From Oscillospiraceae bacterium (lineage in GTDB: Bacteria; Bacillota; Clostridia; UMGS1840; HGM11507), in NCBI GenBank assembly GCA_015068665.1, contig SVKB01000005.1:1-64000 (forward strand): a DNA stretch of 64,000 nucleotides, written 5' to 3'. Positions within the stretch are counted from its first letter, which is position 1, and every line of letters starts with the position of its first letter. The position numbers and the translations under genes were made by a program. Below are positions 20,335 through 27,318 of the stretch, piece after piece. The notes under the pieces are model-generated. The model had not been told where the DNA came from and did not search any database. It saw only the letters and a list, made by a program, of their open reading frames with translations.

Positions 20335-20814
20335 TTATTCAATAGGCTTCTCTGCCACATTGAAAATTTGCTTCTTTTTTCGCTTTGCATATTTGTAAGT
20401 ATTATAAGCACCACCCCAGGTGTGTTCAATATAGCATATAACATAGTCAGAATTATCAACCATATATTCATTACAACTTGTAATGTGAAATTTTCTTGGC
20501 TTATTCTCTGGAATATCAGCTATTAAAATATTATCAAATTTACCTTCATATAATTTTTTATATTCAATCAAGCCTTTTTTGAGATATGGTATTACAAGTT
20601 CCAGGGAAACATCCGGATATTTTTGTTTTAATTCCCTAATAACACATCCGGAACAGCCATCAAAACTTCCGTAGCTTCCAACCCAGAATTCATTAACTCC
20701 ATAATTTAAAATTAATTCTTCAGCTACAGCTTCTATCCGTTTTGTTACTTCTTCGGATTTACCAAATAAATCACTATGACCGGCAAAACAACATCTTACA
20801 ACTTTTATATTCAT
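20335..20814 (-). CDS. SLOG-fold protein (island 1)
   Basis: 159 aa. VVRCCFAGHSDLFG (first Rossmann strand), EFWVGSYGSFDGCSGCVIRELK, SLELVIPYL, CNEYMVDNSDYVICYIEHTWGGA and YKYAKRKKKQIFNV define a SLOG/DUF1273-like protein, clearly paralogous to the gene at 46655. Biochemical role unknown; SLOG proteins often bind nucleotide-derived ligands. ATG at 20814 is chosen because the predicted transcript starts about 20840, leaving no room for a leader before the alternative ATG at 20835. It is divergent from a small ribbon-helix-helix gene, and the pair lies between inverted hairpin arrays. Confidence 0.75.
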   Translation of the reverse strand: MNIKVVRCCFAGHSDLFGKSEEVTKRIEAVAEELILNYGVNEFWVGSYGSFDGCSGCVIRELKQKYPDVSLELVIPYLKKGLIEYKKLYEGKFDNILIADIPENKPRKFHITSCNEYMVDNSDYVICYIEHTWGGAYNTYKYAKRKKKQIFNVAEKPIE

Positions 20815-20846
20815 AATCAACACCCAGACAAGCATATATTATGAAT

Positions 20847-20875
20847 ATTATAACATAAAAGAAATTAATTTGCAA
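20847..20875 (-). promoter_or_regulatory. Promoter of the island-1 SLOG gene
   Basis: On the - strand: TTGCAA (20870-20875), 17-nt spacer, TATAAT (20847-20852). Confidence 0.6.
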
Positions 20876-20879
20876 TTAT

Positions 20880-20911
20880 TTTGTGTTCGTTATTAATTAC
20901 AATTTGTGTTC
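20880..20911. promoter_or_regulatory. Candidate operator: direct repeats TTTGTGTTC
   Basis: Two exact 9-nt copies (20880-20888 and 20903-20911) spaced 23 nt apart lie between the divergent SLOG and ribbon-helix-helix promoters. Tandem direct repeats about two helical turns apart suit ribbon-helix-helix dimers. Inference only. Confidence 0.35.
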
Positions 20912-20960
20912 TTATATTTCACCAAAAATAATATTATAATAGATGTAAGAGGTGATTATA

Positions 20961-21155
20961 TTGGAGAACAAGAAAAATAAATTTATTATTACACCTAAAA
21001 CTGAAAAATCGGTTACATTGACTATAAGAATTGAAACTGAACTCAATAATCATATAGAGGAAATAGCCCTAAAAAGTGGTCGTTCAAGAAATGAGCTTAT
21101 AAATAAGGCATTAAAATTCGCTTTTGATAATCTTGAGTTTGATTGTAATTCCTAA
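20961..21155 (+). CDS. Ribbon-helix-helix (CopG/Arc-type) DNA-binding protein
   Basis: 64 aa. After a basic N-terminus, VTLTIRIETELNNHIEEIALKSGRSRNELINKALKFAF (split here by position: beta strand near 20-25, helix-turn-helix pair near 27-58) fits an RHH repressor. Confidence 0.7.
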   Translation: MENKKNKFIITPKTEKSVTLTIRIETELNNHIEEIALKSGRSRNELINKALKFAFDNLEFDCNS

Positions 21156-21182
21156 ACGTATTTAGTATCCGTATTCAGGAAA

Positions 21183-21442
21183 ACTAAGAGACAAGGGGAC
21201 AGCGTAATAAATTAAGAATGCAGAATGAAAAATGCAAATTTTTTAGCCGTCGGTTAACTTTCCGACGGCTAACCGGGAGACGATTAATTTCGTCTCCTTT
21301 TTGTTTGGTTGACAACACCGGATATAAATTCCTACGGAATTTTCGATATGTTTTGGCTTAGCAAAACTCGATATGCAATTAAAATTGCTCGATATGTGCT
21401 TCGCACTCGATATGTTCCTTCGGAACGAGAAAAGGACGGATG
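21183..21442 (-). repeat. Hairpin array, ATATCGA-linker family (right copy, inverted)
   Basis: Read on the - strand this repeats 20073-20330 with high identity: hairpins GTTCC-GAA-GGAAC, GTGC-GAA-GCAC, GCAATTTTAATTGC, GTTTTGCTAAGCCAAAAC and AAATTCCGTAGGAATTT with ATATCGA linkers (array proper 21322-21428), then TTGTCAACCAAACAAAAA, the GAGACGA/TCGTCTC hairpin and the ATTCTGCATTCTTAATTTATTA tail (shortened here). It has one hairpin unit fewer than the left copy and an extra TA-bounded hairpin at 21244-21271. Confidence 0.85.
21244..21271. repeat. Mini-hairpin with MITE-like ends
   Basis: TA-GCCGTCGG-TTAACTTT-CCGACGGC-TA. It is present in the right array but absent at the matching place in the left copy, so it looks like an insertion at a TA or the relic of a deleted 273-bp MITE. 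Confidence 0.55.
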
Positions 21443-21580
21443 CCGAATGGCATATCCGTCCTATCCTTAATGTTGACATAAGTCAACAATTCATGATTTT
21501 TTAAAAATCAATTCATGTTATTGAATAGATAACAATTCATGCACCGCAAGGTGCAATTCACTATGCCGCTTGCGGCATAT
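21434..21580 (-). repeat. Head hairpin and AATTCAT-linker hairpin array
   Basis: A larger hairpin (GGACGGAT...ATCCGTCC around GCCGAATGGC, 21434-21461) joins the ATATCGA array to a second array with linker AATTCAT. Units on the + strand: GTTGACATAAGTCAAC, GATTTTTTAAAAATC, GTTATTGAATAGATAAC, GCACC-GCAA-GGTGC, then ATGCCGCTTGCGGCAT. The composite is nearly identical, in reverse orientation, to 46456-46657. Confidence 0.85.
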
Positions 21581-21588
21581 CATTTTGC

Positions 21589-21658
21589 ATTCTGCACTCT
21601 GAATTCTGCATTCTGCACTCTGAATTCTGCATTTTGCACTCTGAATTCTGCATTTTCC
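21589..21658 (+). repeat. 21-bp tandem repeat, three copies plus a partial
   Basis: Units begin at 21589, 21610 and 21631 (ATTCTGCACTCTGAATTCTG plus C; the third has ATTTTG). A partial fourth follows. The same vocabulary (ATTCTGCATTC) appears at the inner ends of the hairpin arrays. It abuts the 3' end of the tet-like gene. Confidence 0.8.
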
Positions 21659-21665
21659 ACATCGG

Positions 21666-24239
21666 TTATATATCGGAAAAGCTTTTATAGAAATCGGAAT
21701 TTTTTATATCTACGGAATTTTCCTCCAGCATTTTTCTTACGGTTTCCTCAACTATTTCCACATCCGAAAGAAGGGTTCTTGCGCTCATCCTCAGAGCGCC
21801 GCCTCCGAAGATTATCATTTGCTCCAAAGCATCCGAGGTGGCAACTGTTACCCGATAGTTTTTGCTTAGCTGAGCCGCAGTTTTTTCAATATAGGCATCG
21901 GCGGTCTGTGCTTCACGGGTGTAGACAATATTTATTCCGTTTATAATTTCTTTCTCTCCCGGATTCCCCTTTACCTTATAGGCATCGAAAACCACTATAA
22001 TTTCATATTTTTTAAATATGCGGTAGGTTTCAAGACGGTCGATAAGAGCTTTTCTTGCATTTTCAAGGCTATCCCTTGCTGTTTTACTTAAATCCTCCCA
22101 GGCGAAGATAATATTATATCCGTCAATCAAAAGATATTCCTTATCATAGGTTTTTATCTTCACCTTGGTTTCTTTTACGGTTACGGGCTCTTTTTTCGTG
22201 TGCATTGCATCGTAAACTCTTGTTTGCTTTACTTTACCGTAGGTATTTTCAAATATTTTCAAAAGCTCCTCGTCGGTAGCAAAGAATTTTGTTTTCTTTT
22301 CTCTTACCTCTTCCTTTGGCTTAGGCTTTAAAATGCTTTCAAGGTGCATATATTCGGGCACCTCATTCCATTTTACCGTAAAGCCTGCACCGTGAGAGCA
22401 GAAAACCGAATCGGGAGTATTTTCCGTATCGCTTTCGGGATTATAGCCGATTTCTTCTATTATTTTATCCTGATTTTTACACGGTCTGTATGCCGAAAAA
22501 CGGGTACTCATTTTCCCCTGTCCTCCGCTCAAGGCAATAAGGTCACTCTGATAGGCGGTAATAAGGCTTGCGGGAGCTTCACCTGAAATTCGCGTAAAAC
22601 TACCTTTAGTATAGGGCATTTCCACCTTTGCCTCCATACGGTCAAGGTCGGTCATAATTCTGCCTGTGTTTTCCCCGGGGGCATCAATAACAAACCTGTA
22701 GTAAGGCTCTAAAAGCACTGATTCGGCATTCATAAGTCCCTGCCTTACCGCACGGTAGGTTGCCTGACGGAAATCACCGCCCTCGGTATGCTTTAAATGG
22801 GCACGCCCTGCCTTTAAGGTTATTTTTATATCGGTTACGGGTGAACCTGTAAGCACACCCTTATGAGCTTTCTCCATAAGATGGTTAAGAATAAGTCTTT
22901 GCCAGTTTTTGGCTAAATTATCCTCGGAAACATCACATTCAAACTGCATACCGCTTCCCTCGGGAAGTGGTTCTAAAAGCAGATGCACCTCGGCATAATG
23001 ACGCAAGGGTTCATAATGTCCTACGCCTTCCACGGTATTTAAAATAGTTTCTTTATATATTACTCCTCCCCGTGAAAAGGTAACTAAAACGCCAAGCTTT
23101 TTATAAATAAGGTCGGTTAAAACCTCAAGCTGAATTTCACCCATAAGAGATATTCCGATCTCGCTTTTTGCCTCGTTCCAGGTTATATTAAGCTTTGTTT
23201 CCTCCTCCTGAAGCTTTTTAAGACCTGCAACAAATTTGGGAATATCAATCCCGGAGGGGTAATTGAGCTTATAGTTAAACACAGGCTGTGCGGTAAGCTT
23301 ATCCTCAAAGGAATCGGCACCGAGTCCCTGTCCCGAATAAGTACTTTTAGGCCCCAGCACGGCACAAACCTCACCGGGAAGCACCTCAGATGAAGTCTTA
23401 TACTTATCCGAGGAGTAAATTCTTATTTCGTTTATCTTTTCATCATTTATAATATCCTTTACCTTTAGGCTTCCGCCCGTTACCTTTAAAAAGGTAAGAC
23501 GGTTTCCCTTTTCATCCTCTTTTATTTTAAAGACTCTTGCACCAAAGGCAGGAAGAGGTGAAAAAGACACGGTGTATTTTAAAAAGCCCTTGAAAAAATC
23601 CTCCACTCCCTCCATTTTAAGAGCAGAGCCTGAAAAGCAGGGGAAAATTTTTCTTAGCTTTACGGCTTTTTGTATACTTTCTTCACTGACAGCACCCTTT
23701 TCTAAAAATTCGGTCATTAAGTCTTCATCGCAAAGAGCTGCATTTTCAAAAAACTCCTCACTGCTGTCGCAGGAAAAATCAAAAAAACCTCCGCCGAATT
23801 CCTCATTAAGCTCACTTATTGTATTCTCTAAAGAAAAGCCGGTAAGGTCGGATTTATTTATAAACACAAATACAGGGATATTCTTCTTATAAAGAAGCTC
23901 CCACAGGGTTCTGGTATGGCTCTGAATTCCCTCGGTACCGCTTATTACAAGCAGGGCATAATCGAAAACGCTTACTGTTCTTTCCGCTTCGGCAAAGAAA
24001 TCGGTATGCCCCGGAGTATCAAGAAGGGTGATGGAATATCCGTCTCCCGTAAGAATTGCCTGCTTTGAAAAAATGGTTATTCCCTTTTTTCGCTCCAGCT
24101 CGTCGGTATCTAAGAAGCTGTCCTTATTATCAACTCTGCCCATTTTTCTTATCTGCCCCGAGATGTAAGAAAGACCTTCGGAAAGAGTAGTTTTACCCGC
24201 GTCAACATGGGCAAGAATTCCCATTGTGATTCTTTTCAT
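21666..24239 (-). CDS. TetM-like ribosomal-protection GTPase fused to a YacP/Rae1-like NYN nuclease
   Basis: 857 aa. Residues 1-~665 are an EF-G-like GTPase of the ribosomal-protection group: G1 AHVDAGKTT (10-18), G2 RKKGITI (50-56), G3 DTPGHTDF (74-81), G4 NKSD (128-131), then domains II-V and the conserved ATDEELLKIFENTYG (654-668). Residues ~700-845 are an NYN (PIN-like) domain of the YacP/Rae1 type: LLIDGYNII, VVFDAYK, TREAQTADAYIE and ATSDALEQ hold the acidic metal-site residues. TetM alone is about 640 aa, so this is a true extension. It could clear tetracycline or a stalled complex and cut A-site mRNA; whether it confers resistance is unknown. No mobile-element context. Confidence 0.88.
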   Translation of the reverse strand: MKRITMGILAHVDAGKTTLSEGLSYISGQIRKMGRVDNKDSFLDTDELERKKGITIFSKQAILTGDGYSITLLDTPGHTDFFAEAERTVSVFDYALLVISGTEGIQSHTRTLWELLYKKNIPVFVFINKSDLTGFSLENTISELNEEFGGGFFDFSCDSSEEFFENAALCDEDLMTEFLEKGAVSEESIQKAVKLRKIFPCFSGSALKMEGVEDFFKGFLKYTVSFSPLPAFGARVFKIKEDEKGNRLTFLKVTGGSLKVKDIINDEKINEIRIYSSDKYKTSSEVLPGEVCAVLGPKSTYSGQGLGADSFEDKLTAQPVFNYKLNYPSGIDIPKFVAGLKKLQEEETKLNITWNEAKSEIGISLMGEIQLEVLTDLIYKKLGVLVTFSRGGVIYKETILNTVEGVGHYEPLRHYAEVHLLLEPLPEGSGMQFECDVSEDNLAKNWQRLILNHLMEKAHKGVLTGSPVTDIKITLKAGRAHLKHTEGGDFRQATYRAVRQGLMNAESVLLEPYYRFVIDAPGENTGRIMTDLDRMEAKVEMPYTKGSFTRISGEAPASLITAYQSDLIALSGGQGKMSTRFSAYRPCKNQDKIIEEIGYNPESDTENTPDSVFCSHGAGFTVKWNEVPEYMHLESILKPKPKEEVREKKTKFFATDEELLKIFENTYGKVKQTRVYDAMHTKKEPVTVKETKVKIKTYDKEYLLIDGYNIIFAWEDLSKTARDSLENARKALIDRLETYRIFKKYEIIVVFDAYKVKGNPGEKEIINGINIVYTREAQTADAYIEKTAAQLSKNYRVTVATSDALEQMIIFGGGALRMSARTLLSDVEIVEETVRKMLEENSVDIKNSDFYKSFSDI

Positions 24240-24260
24240 ATTACTCTCTCCTTTCCTTTG

Positions 24261-25202
24261 TTATCTTGTTAAAAGCCTTTTTATTTTTAAAATAAATCCC
24301 TTTTGTTTTTTTACGGCTTTAAAAAGCCCGTATTTATTAAAGTTTTTCTTAAAATATTCGTATTCCTTTATTTTCTCAGGTGTAGTGGTGTGCACAGGAA
24401 GGGAGGATACTCTTTTTTTGGCATCATCGGAAAAAAGATTAAAGTCCTTGAGGTTTTCAAGTGCTTCCTCACCTTTTTTGGTATACACATAAGCGTAAGA
24501 GCAGCCCGACTGATTAAAGGCGGGATGGTTAACCTTAATTCCCCAAAAGTTGCTTACCGTCATATCCGCTTTATGGTTTTCACCCTTATATGCACAGTAA
24601 TAACATTTCTCATCCTTACAGTAGTCAAAGGCAACTCCGAAATCGGTTTTTGAAAGCTCCTTTACAAAGGATTTTCCGTTTTCAAAATCCACTCTTATCA
24701 AAACAGGCAGACAGGAGGGGTTTTTATAGGGAGTAATTATTCTTACAGCCTTTGATTTATTCTCCTCCTCAAGCCCCTTTACATACTGTGAAAGTGCCTC
24801 GCAGGGGGCAGGACCGTTACACTTTAAATCAATTTTAAGAAGGTTATCGGTATTTATATTTTCCTTTTCAAGATGAAGTGTTACATCATAAAGGTCGCAG
24901 GGAAGCCCCGTAAAGACCACATAAAGACCCTTTTTTAAATCCTCGCAAAGAGAATTTAATAATTCAGAAGTAAGAGGTGCCTTTACATATTTGGAGCCCT
25001 GAAGAAGATGGATTTCACTTTTTTGGGAAATACGGATATATTCTGCACCGTAAAGGTCGGGAGTATACGCCACTCCGTAGCATACTCCTCCACGGTTTAA
25101 ACAATCCTCAATAAGAGCAGTTGCAAGACCGCCCGAGGCACATTTATTTAAAGTATCCCTGTTTTTTACCTGACCGCAATAGCCCTTCATATAAAAAATC
25201 AT
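24261..25202 (-). CDS. Coenzyme F420 hydrogenase/dehydrogenase beta-subunit family protein (FrhB-like)
   Basis: 313 aa. CASGGLATALIEDCL near the N-terminus, LLQGSKYVKA, VVFTGLPCDLYDV, LKCNGPAPCEAL and CKDEKCYYCAYK match the FrhB/PF04432 group, flavin- and Fe-S-associated oxidoreductases often found near polysaccharide genes. The usual N-terminal ferredoxin is absent, so it is the short form. Start at 25202 overlaps the EamA stop by 4 nt; ATG at 25190 (MKGYCGQ) is a fair alternative. Substrate unknown. Confidence 0.75.
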   Translation of the reverse strand: MIFYMKGYCGQVKNRDTLNKCASGGLATALIEDCLNRGGVCYGVAYTPDLYGAEYIRISQKSEIHLLQGSKYVKAPLTSELLNSLCEDLKKGLYVVFTGLPCDLYDVTLHLEKENINTDNLLKIDLKCNGPAPCEALSQYVKGLEEENKSKAVRIITPYKNPSCLPVLIRVDFENGKSFVKELSKTDFGVAFDYCKDEKCYYCAYKGENHKADMTVSNFWGIKVNHPAFNQSGCSYAYVYTKKGEEALENLKDFNLFSDDAKKRVSSLPVHTTTPEKIKEYEYFKKNFNKYGLFKAVKKQKGFILKIKRLLTR

Positions 25203-26080
25203 CCTTTTTTAGATTCTGCCCTGCTTAACAAAAATACCGCGCCAAGTATAAGCAGGATGCCGAGAATTGAAAAAATATCAAGCTTTTCTTTAAAGATAAT
25301 TACGCTGAATAAGGTTGCCGCCATAGGCTCTAAAATTCCCAGTGAGGTGGCGGTGCCTGCATCAATTTCCTTAAGTCCAAGGGTATAAAACAAATAAGGA
25401 AGAACGCAGGTGCAGATGCCCATTAAAATTACAAGTAAAATTCTATATCCCGGATTAACTGAAAGCATAGCCGGAATTTCAAAGGGCTTTGCAATGAAAA
25501 GCCCGATAATAATCGCAGATAAAAAGCAATAGAAGTTTGCGGTTATGGGGTGGGCTTTTTTATTCATCTGCATTTTTGTTACAATATTATATATACTGTA
25601 AGAAATACCCGACATAAAGCCGATAATAATTCCGAAAAGATCGAACTTAAGCCCTCCGATTATCCCCGAAACCAGAGCGCAACCGATAAGCATCAGGGCA
25701 ACGGATATACCTTTTTTAAAATTAAAGGCCTCACCCATAAAGGAAACCGAATAAATCATAACAAATATGGGAGCAGTATACATAAGCACTACTGCAGTTG
25801 ATATAGAGGTAAGCTGCATTGAAAGAAAATAAAAGGTAGCGGTCAAGAAAAAGGATAAACCGCCAAGAAAAAACAGAAAAAACTGTGTTTTATTTGCCTT
25901 GAAAAGCCTTTTATCCTTTATTAATATAAAGATACCAAGACAGCTCATGAACACAAGAGCTCTTACAAAGGTCATCTGCATGGAGCTTAGTCCGAAGGGG
26001 GCAACAAAATTAACAAATATTCCCGAGGTCCCCCAGAACACGCAGGCAAGAACAATATATATAAACGCCAATTTCTTCAT
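25199..26080 (-). CDS. EamA/DMT-family transporter
   Basis: 293 aa with ten predicted membrane helices arranged as two EamA repeats (first begins FIYIVLACVFWGTSGIFVNF; second contains GIIIGFMSGISYSIYNI). Drug/metabolite-superfamily exporter of unknown substrate. ATG at 26080 has GGAG 11 nt upstream; the in-frame GTG at 26089 nearly overlaps that site and is rejected. Coupled to the FrhB-like gene by a 4-nt overlap. Confidence 0.88.
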   Translation of the reverse strand: MKKLAFIYIVLACVFWGTSGIFVNFVAPFGLSSMQMTFVRALVFMSCLGIFILIKDKRLFKANKTQFFLFFLGGLSFFLTATFYFLSMQLTSISTAVVLMYTAPIFVMIYSVSFMGEAFNFKKGISVALMLIGCALVSGIIGGLKFDLFGIIIGFMSGISYSIYNIVTKMQMNKKAHPITANFYCFLSAIIIGLFIAKPFEIPAMLSVNPGYRILLVILMGICTCVLPYLFYTLGLKEIDAGTATSLGILEPMAATLFSVIIFKEKLDIFSILGILLILGAVFLLSRAESKKG

Positions 26081-26204
26081 TTTTTCCACTTCTCCGTTTT
26101 ATTTATCTTAATTATATCACTGATTTACCAAAAGACGAAACCATTATACAATATAATAAATCTTTAGTCAATAAAATGAATAACATATTTTTTTAAAAAA
26201 GGTC

Positions 26205-26233
26205 TTGACAATTTAAGATGAAAGTATTATAAT
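26205..26233 (+). promoter_or_regulatory. Consensus promoter of tRNA-Gln
   Basis: TTGACA (26205-26210), 17-nt spacer, TATAAT (26228-26233): a perfect vegetative promoter 20 nt before the tRNA. Confidence 0.88.
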
Positions 26234-26252
26234 ATCATAGTCAGTTAAATGT

Positions 26253-26326
26253 TGCGGGATGGTGTAATGGCAGCACCAACGACTCTGACTCGTTTTGTGA
26301 GGGTTCAAATCCTTCTCCCGCAGCCA
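26253..26326 (+). tRNA. tRNA-Gln (anticodon CTG)
   Basis: 74 nt including encoded CCA. Acceptor TGCGGGA/TCCCGCA; D arm with GGTGTAATGGCAGCACC; anticodon stem AACGA/TCGTT enclosing CTCTGAC, giving anticodon CTG (reads CAG); T arm GAGGG-TTCAAAT-CCTTC; discriminator G. Single-gene transcription unit with its own promoter and terminator. Confidence 0.95.
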
Positions 26327-26327
26327 G

Positions 26328-26358
26328 AAAAAAGCATCGACTTTGTCGGTGCTTTTTT
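26328..26358 (+). terminator. Terminator of tRNA-Gln
   Basis: AAAAAAGCATCGA-CTTTG-TCGGTGCTTTTTT stem (one G.T pair) directly after the CCA end. Confidence 0.85.
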
Positions 26359-26360
26359 CA

Positions 26361-26530
26361 ATGAAATACGCCTTCGGCGTGTGAAATATTGCTTCGCAAT
26401 ATGAAATAGCTTTGCTATGAAATATGCCTTGCGGCATATGAAAAGGCGTATTTTATTTCATATTTTTCTGAAAGAAAAATATTTCATAATCCGTCAGGAT
26501 TATTTCATATCAACGAAGTTGATATTTCAT
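26361..26530. repeat. Hairpin array, TGAAA-linker family, with an orientation switch
   Basis: Units read TGAAA plus a palindrome starting TA and ending TA: TACGCCTTCGGCGTG, TATTGC-TTC-GCAATA, TAGCTTTGCTA and TATGCC-TTGC-GGCATA. At about 26440-26455 the orientation flips and three further units follow as TATTTCA linkers with ATTTTTCTGAAAGAAAAAT, AATCCGTCAGGATT and TCAACGAAGTTGA. It begins directly after the tRNA terminator. No gene supported; an antisense frame across the tRNA and array is an artefact. Confidence 0.85.
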
Positions 26531-26584
26531 TAAATATTTACATTGTTTATAGAAAGTGATATAATTATAGTAGAGGTATTATAA

Positions 26585-26700
26585 ATGAAAGAAAAAAACT
26601 TGTAGATTTATCTATGGATTTTGCAGTTAAAATTATAAAATTCTGTGAAACGATAAAAGGACATTTTTCTCTTGTAAATCAGTTAGAGATTGAATTGTAA
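26585..26700 (+). pseudogene. Remnant of a four-helix-bundle (23S rRNA IVS-type) protein gene
   Basis: ATG AAA GAA then an A7 run puts the frame into a stop. With one extra A it reads MKEKKLVDLSMDFAVKIIKF and continues CETIKGHFSLVNQL, which resembles the first helix of the four-helix-bundle protein family (usually ~115-125 aa). After NQL the sequence jumps to EIEL and stop, so most of the gene is deleted. A dead fragment of 116 bp next to the array. Confidence 0.6.
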
Positions 26701-26730
26701 GATACTTTAATATAAAAAGGATTGATGAAA

Positions 26731-27270
26731 ATGGAAAAGAAAATATTAAAAGAATGGCCGTCACTTCCAAAAAGGCAGGCAGTTATAATGGATGACGGAG
26801 GCCTTTGCCTTGTAATCTCCGGAAATACAGAAAGAGAAAAAACCTCACTCCTATTTTATTTTGGTGAATACAACGAAGAAAATTATAAGGTTTTAGAAAA
26901 AATCGCCGACCTTCTTTTTAAAACTGAGAAAAAAGGGTTGTGCGCTCTCACAGCCTGTACCCTGGAGGATACCTCCGAAGCAGCTGAAACTTTGGAGTCT
27001 GACGGTTTAACAGACGGACTTACAGGACATTTTGACAGTCGGCTGTACGTTGAGAACGGACGAATAATCTACACCTTTGAAAGCTGCATTGTACCCGTTA
27101 CAGGTACTGCCCGTTATGATTTGGGGGTTGCCGACAAAAACAACATAAAGCTTAAAAGAAAATTGATACGGAATTTTGAGAGTAATTCTTTAATGCCCGC
27201 ATTTTTCATAACAAAGCATCATTACATAGATAATGTTATGCCATTTGAACCTGTTGATGATGAAGAATAA
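26731..27270 (+). CDS. Conserved-looking protein of unknown function
   Basis: 179 aa, starting MEKKILKEWPSLPKRQAVIM. No family recognised. It looks like a soluble alpha/beta protein: a possible beta-hairpin domain (GGLCLVISGNTER...SLLFYFGEY) and an acidic C-terminus (FEPVDDEE); no signal peptide or membrane helix. ATG at 26731 is preferred since AAAAAGG lies 10 nt upstream; ATG at 26725 is possible. Codon use is like its neighbours. Single gene ending at a bidirectional terminator shared with the sfsA remnant. Confidence 0.65.
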   Translation: MEKKILKEWPSLPKRQAVIMDDGGLCLVISGNTEREKTSLLFYFGEYNEENYKVLEKIADLLFKTEKKGLCALTACTLEDTSEAAETLESDGLTDGLTGHFDSRLYVENGRIIYTFESCIVPVTGTARYDLGVADKNNIKLKRKLIRNFESNSLMPAFFITKHHYIDNVMPFEPVDDEE

Positions 27271-27282
27271 AAATTACAAATT

Positions 27283-27315
27283 AAAACACATCGGCATACT
27301 CCGATGTGTTTTAAT
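27283..27315. terminator. Bidirectional terminator
   Basis: AAAACACATCGG / CCGATGTGTTTT (27283-27294 and 27301-27312, loop CATACT), between the unknown gene (+) and sfsA (-). Confidence 0.85.
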
Positions 27316-27318
27316 TTA

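Noticed and set aside
21666-24239. Acquired tetracycline-resistance gene
   Set aside because: The NYN extension, lack of mobile genes, low-GC composition like neighbours and coupling to chromosomal-type genes argue against a recently acquired tet(M/W/O).
26213-26437. 74-codon frame antisense to tRNA-Gln and the array
   Set aside because: Overlaps a clear tRNA with promoter and terminator; no coding evidence.
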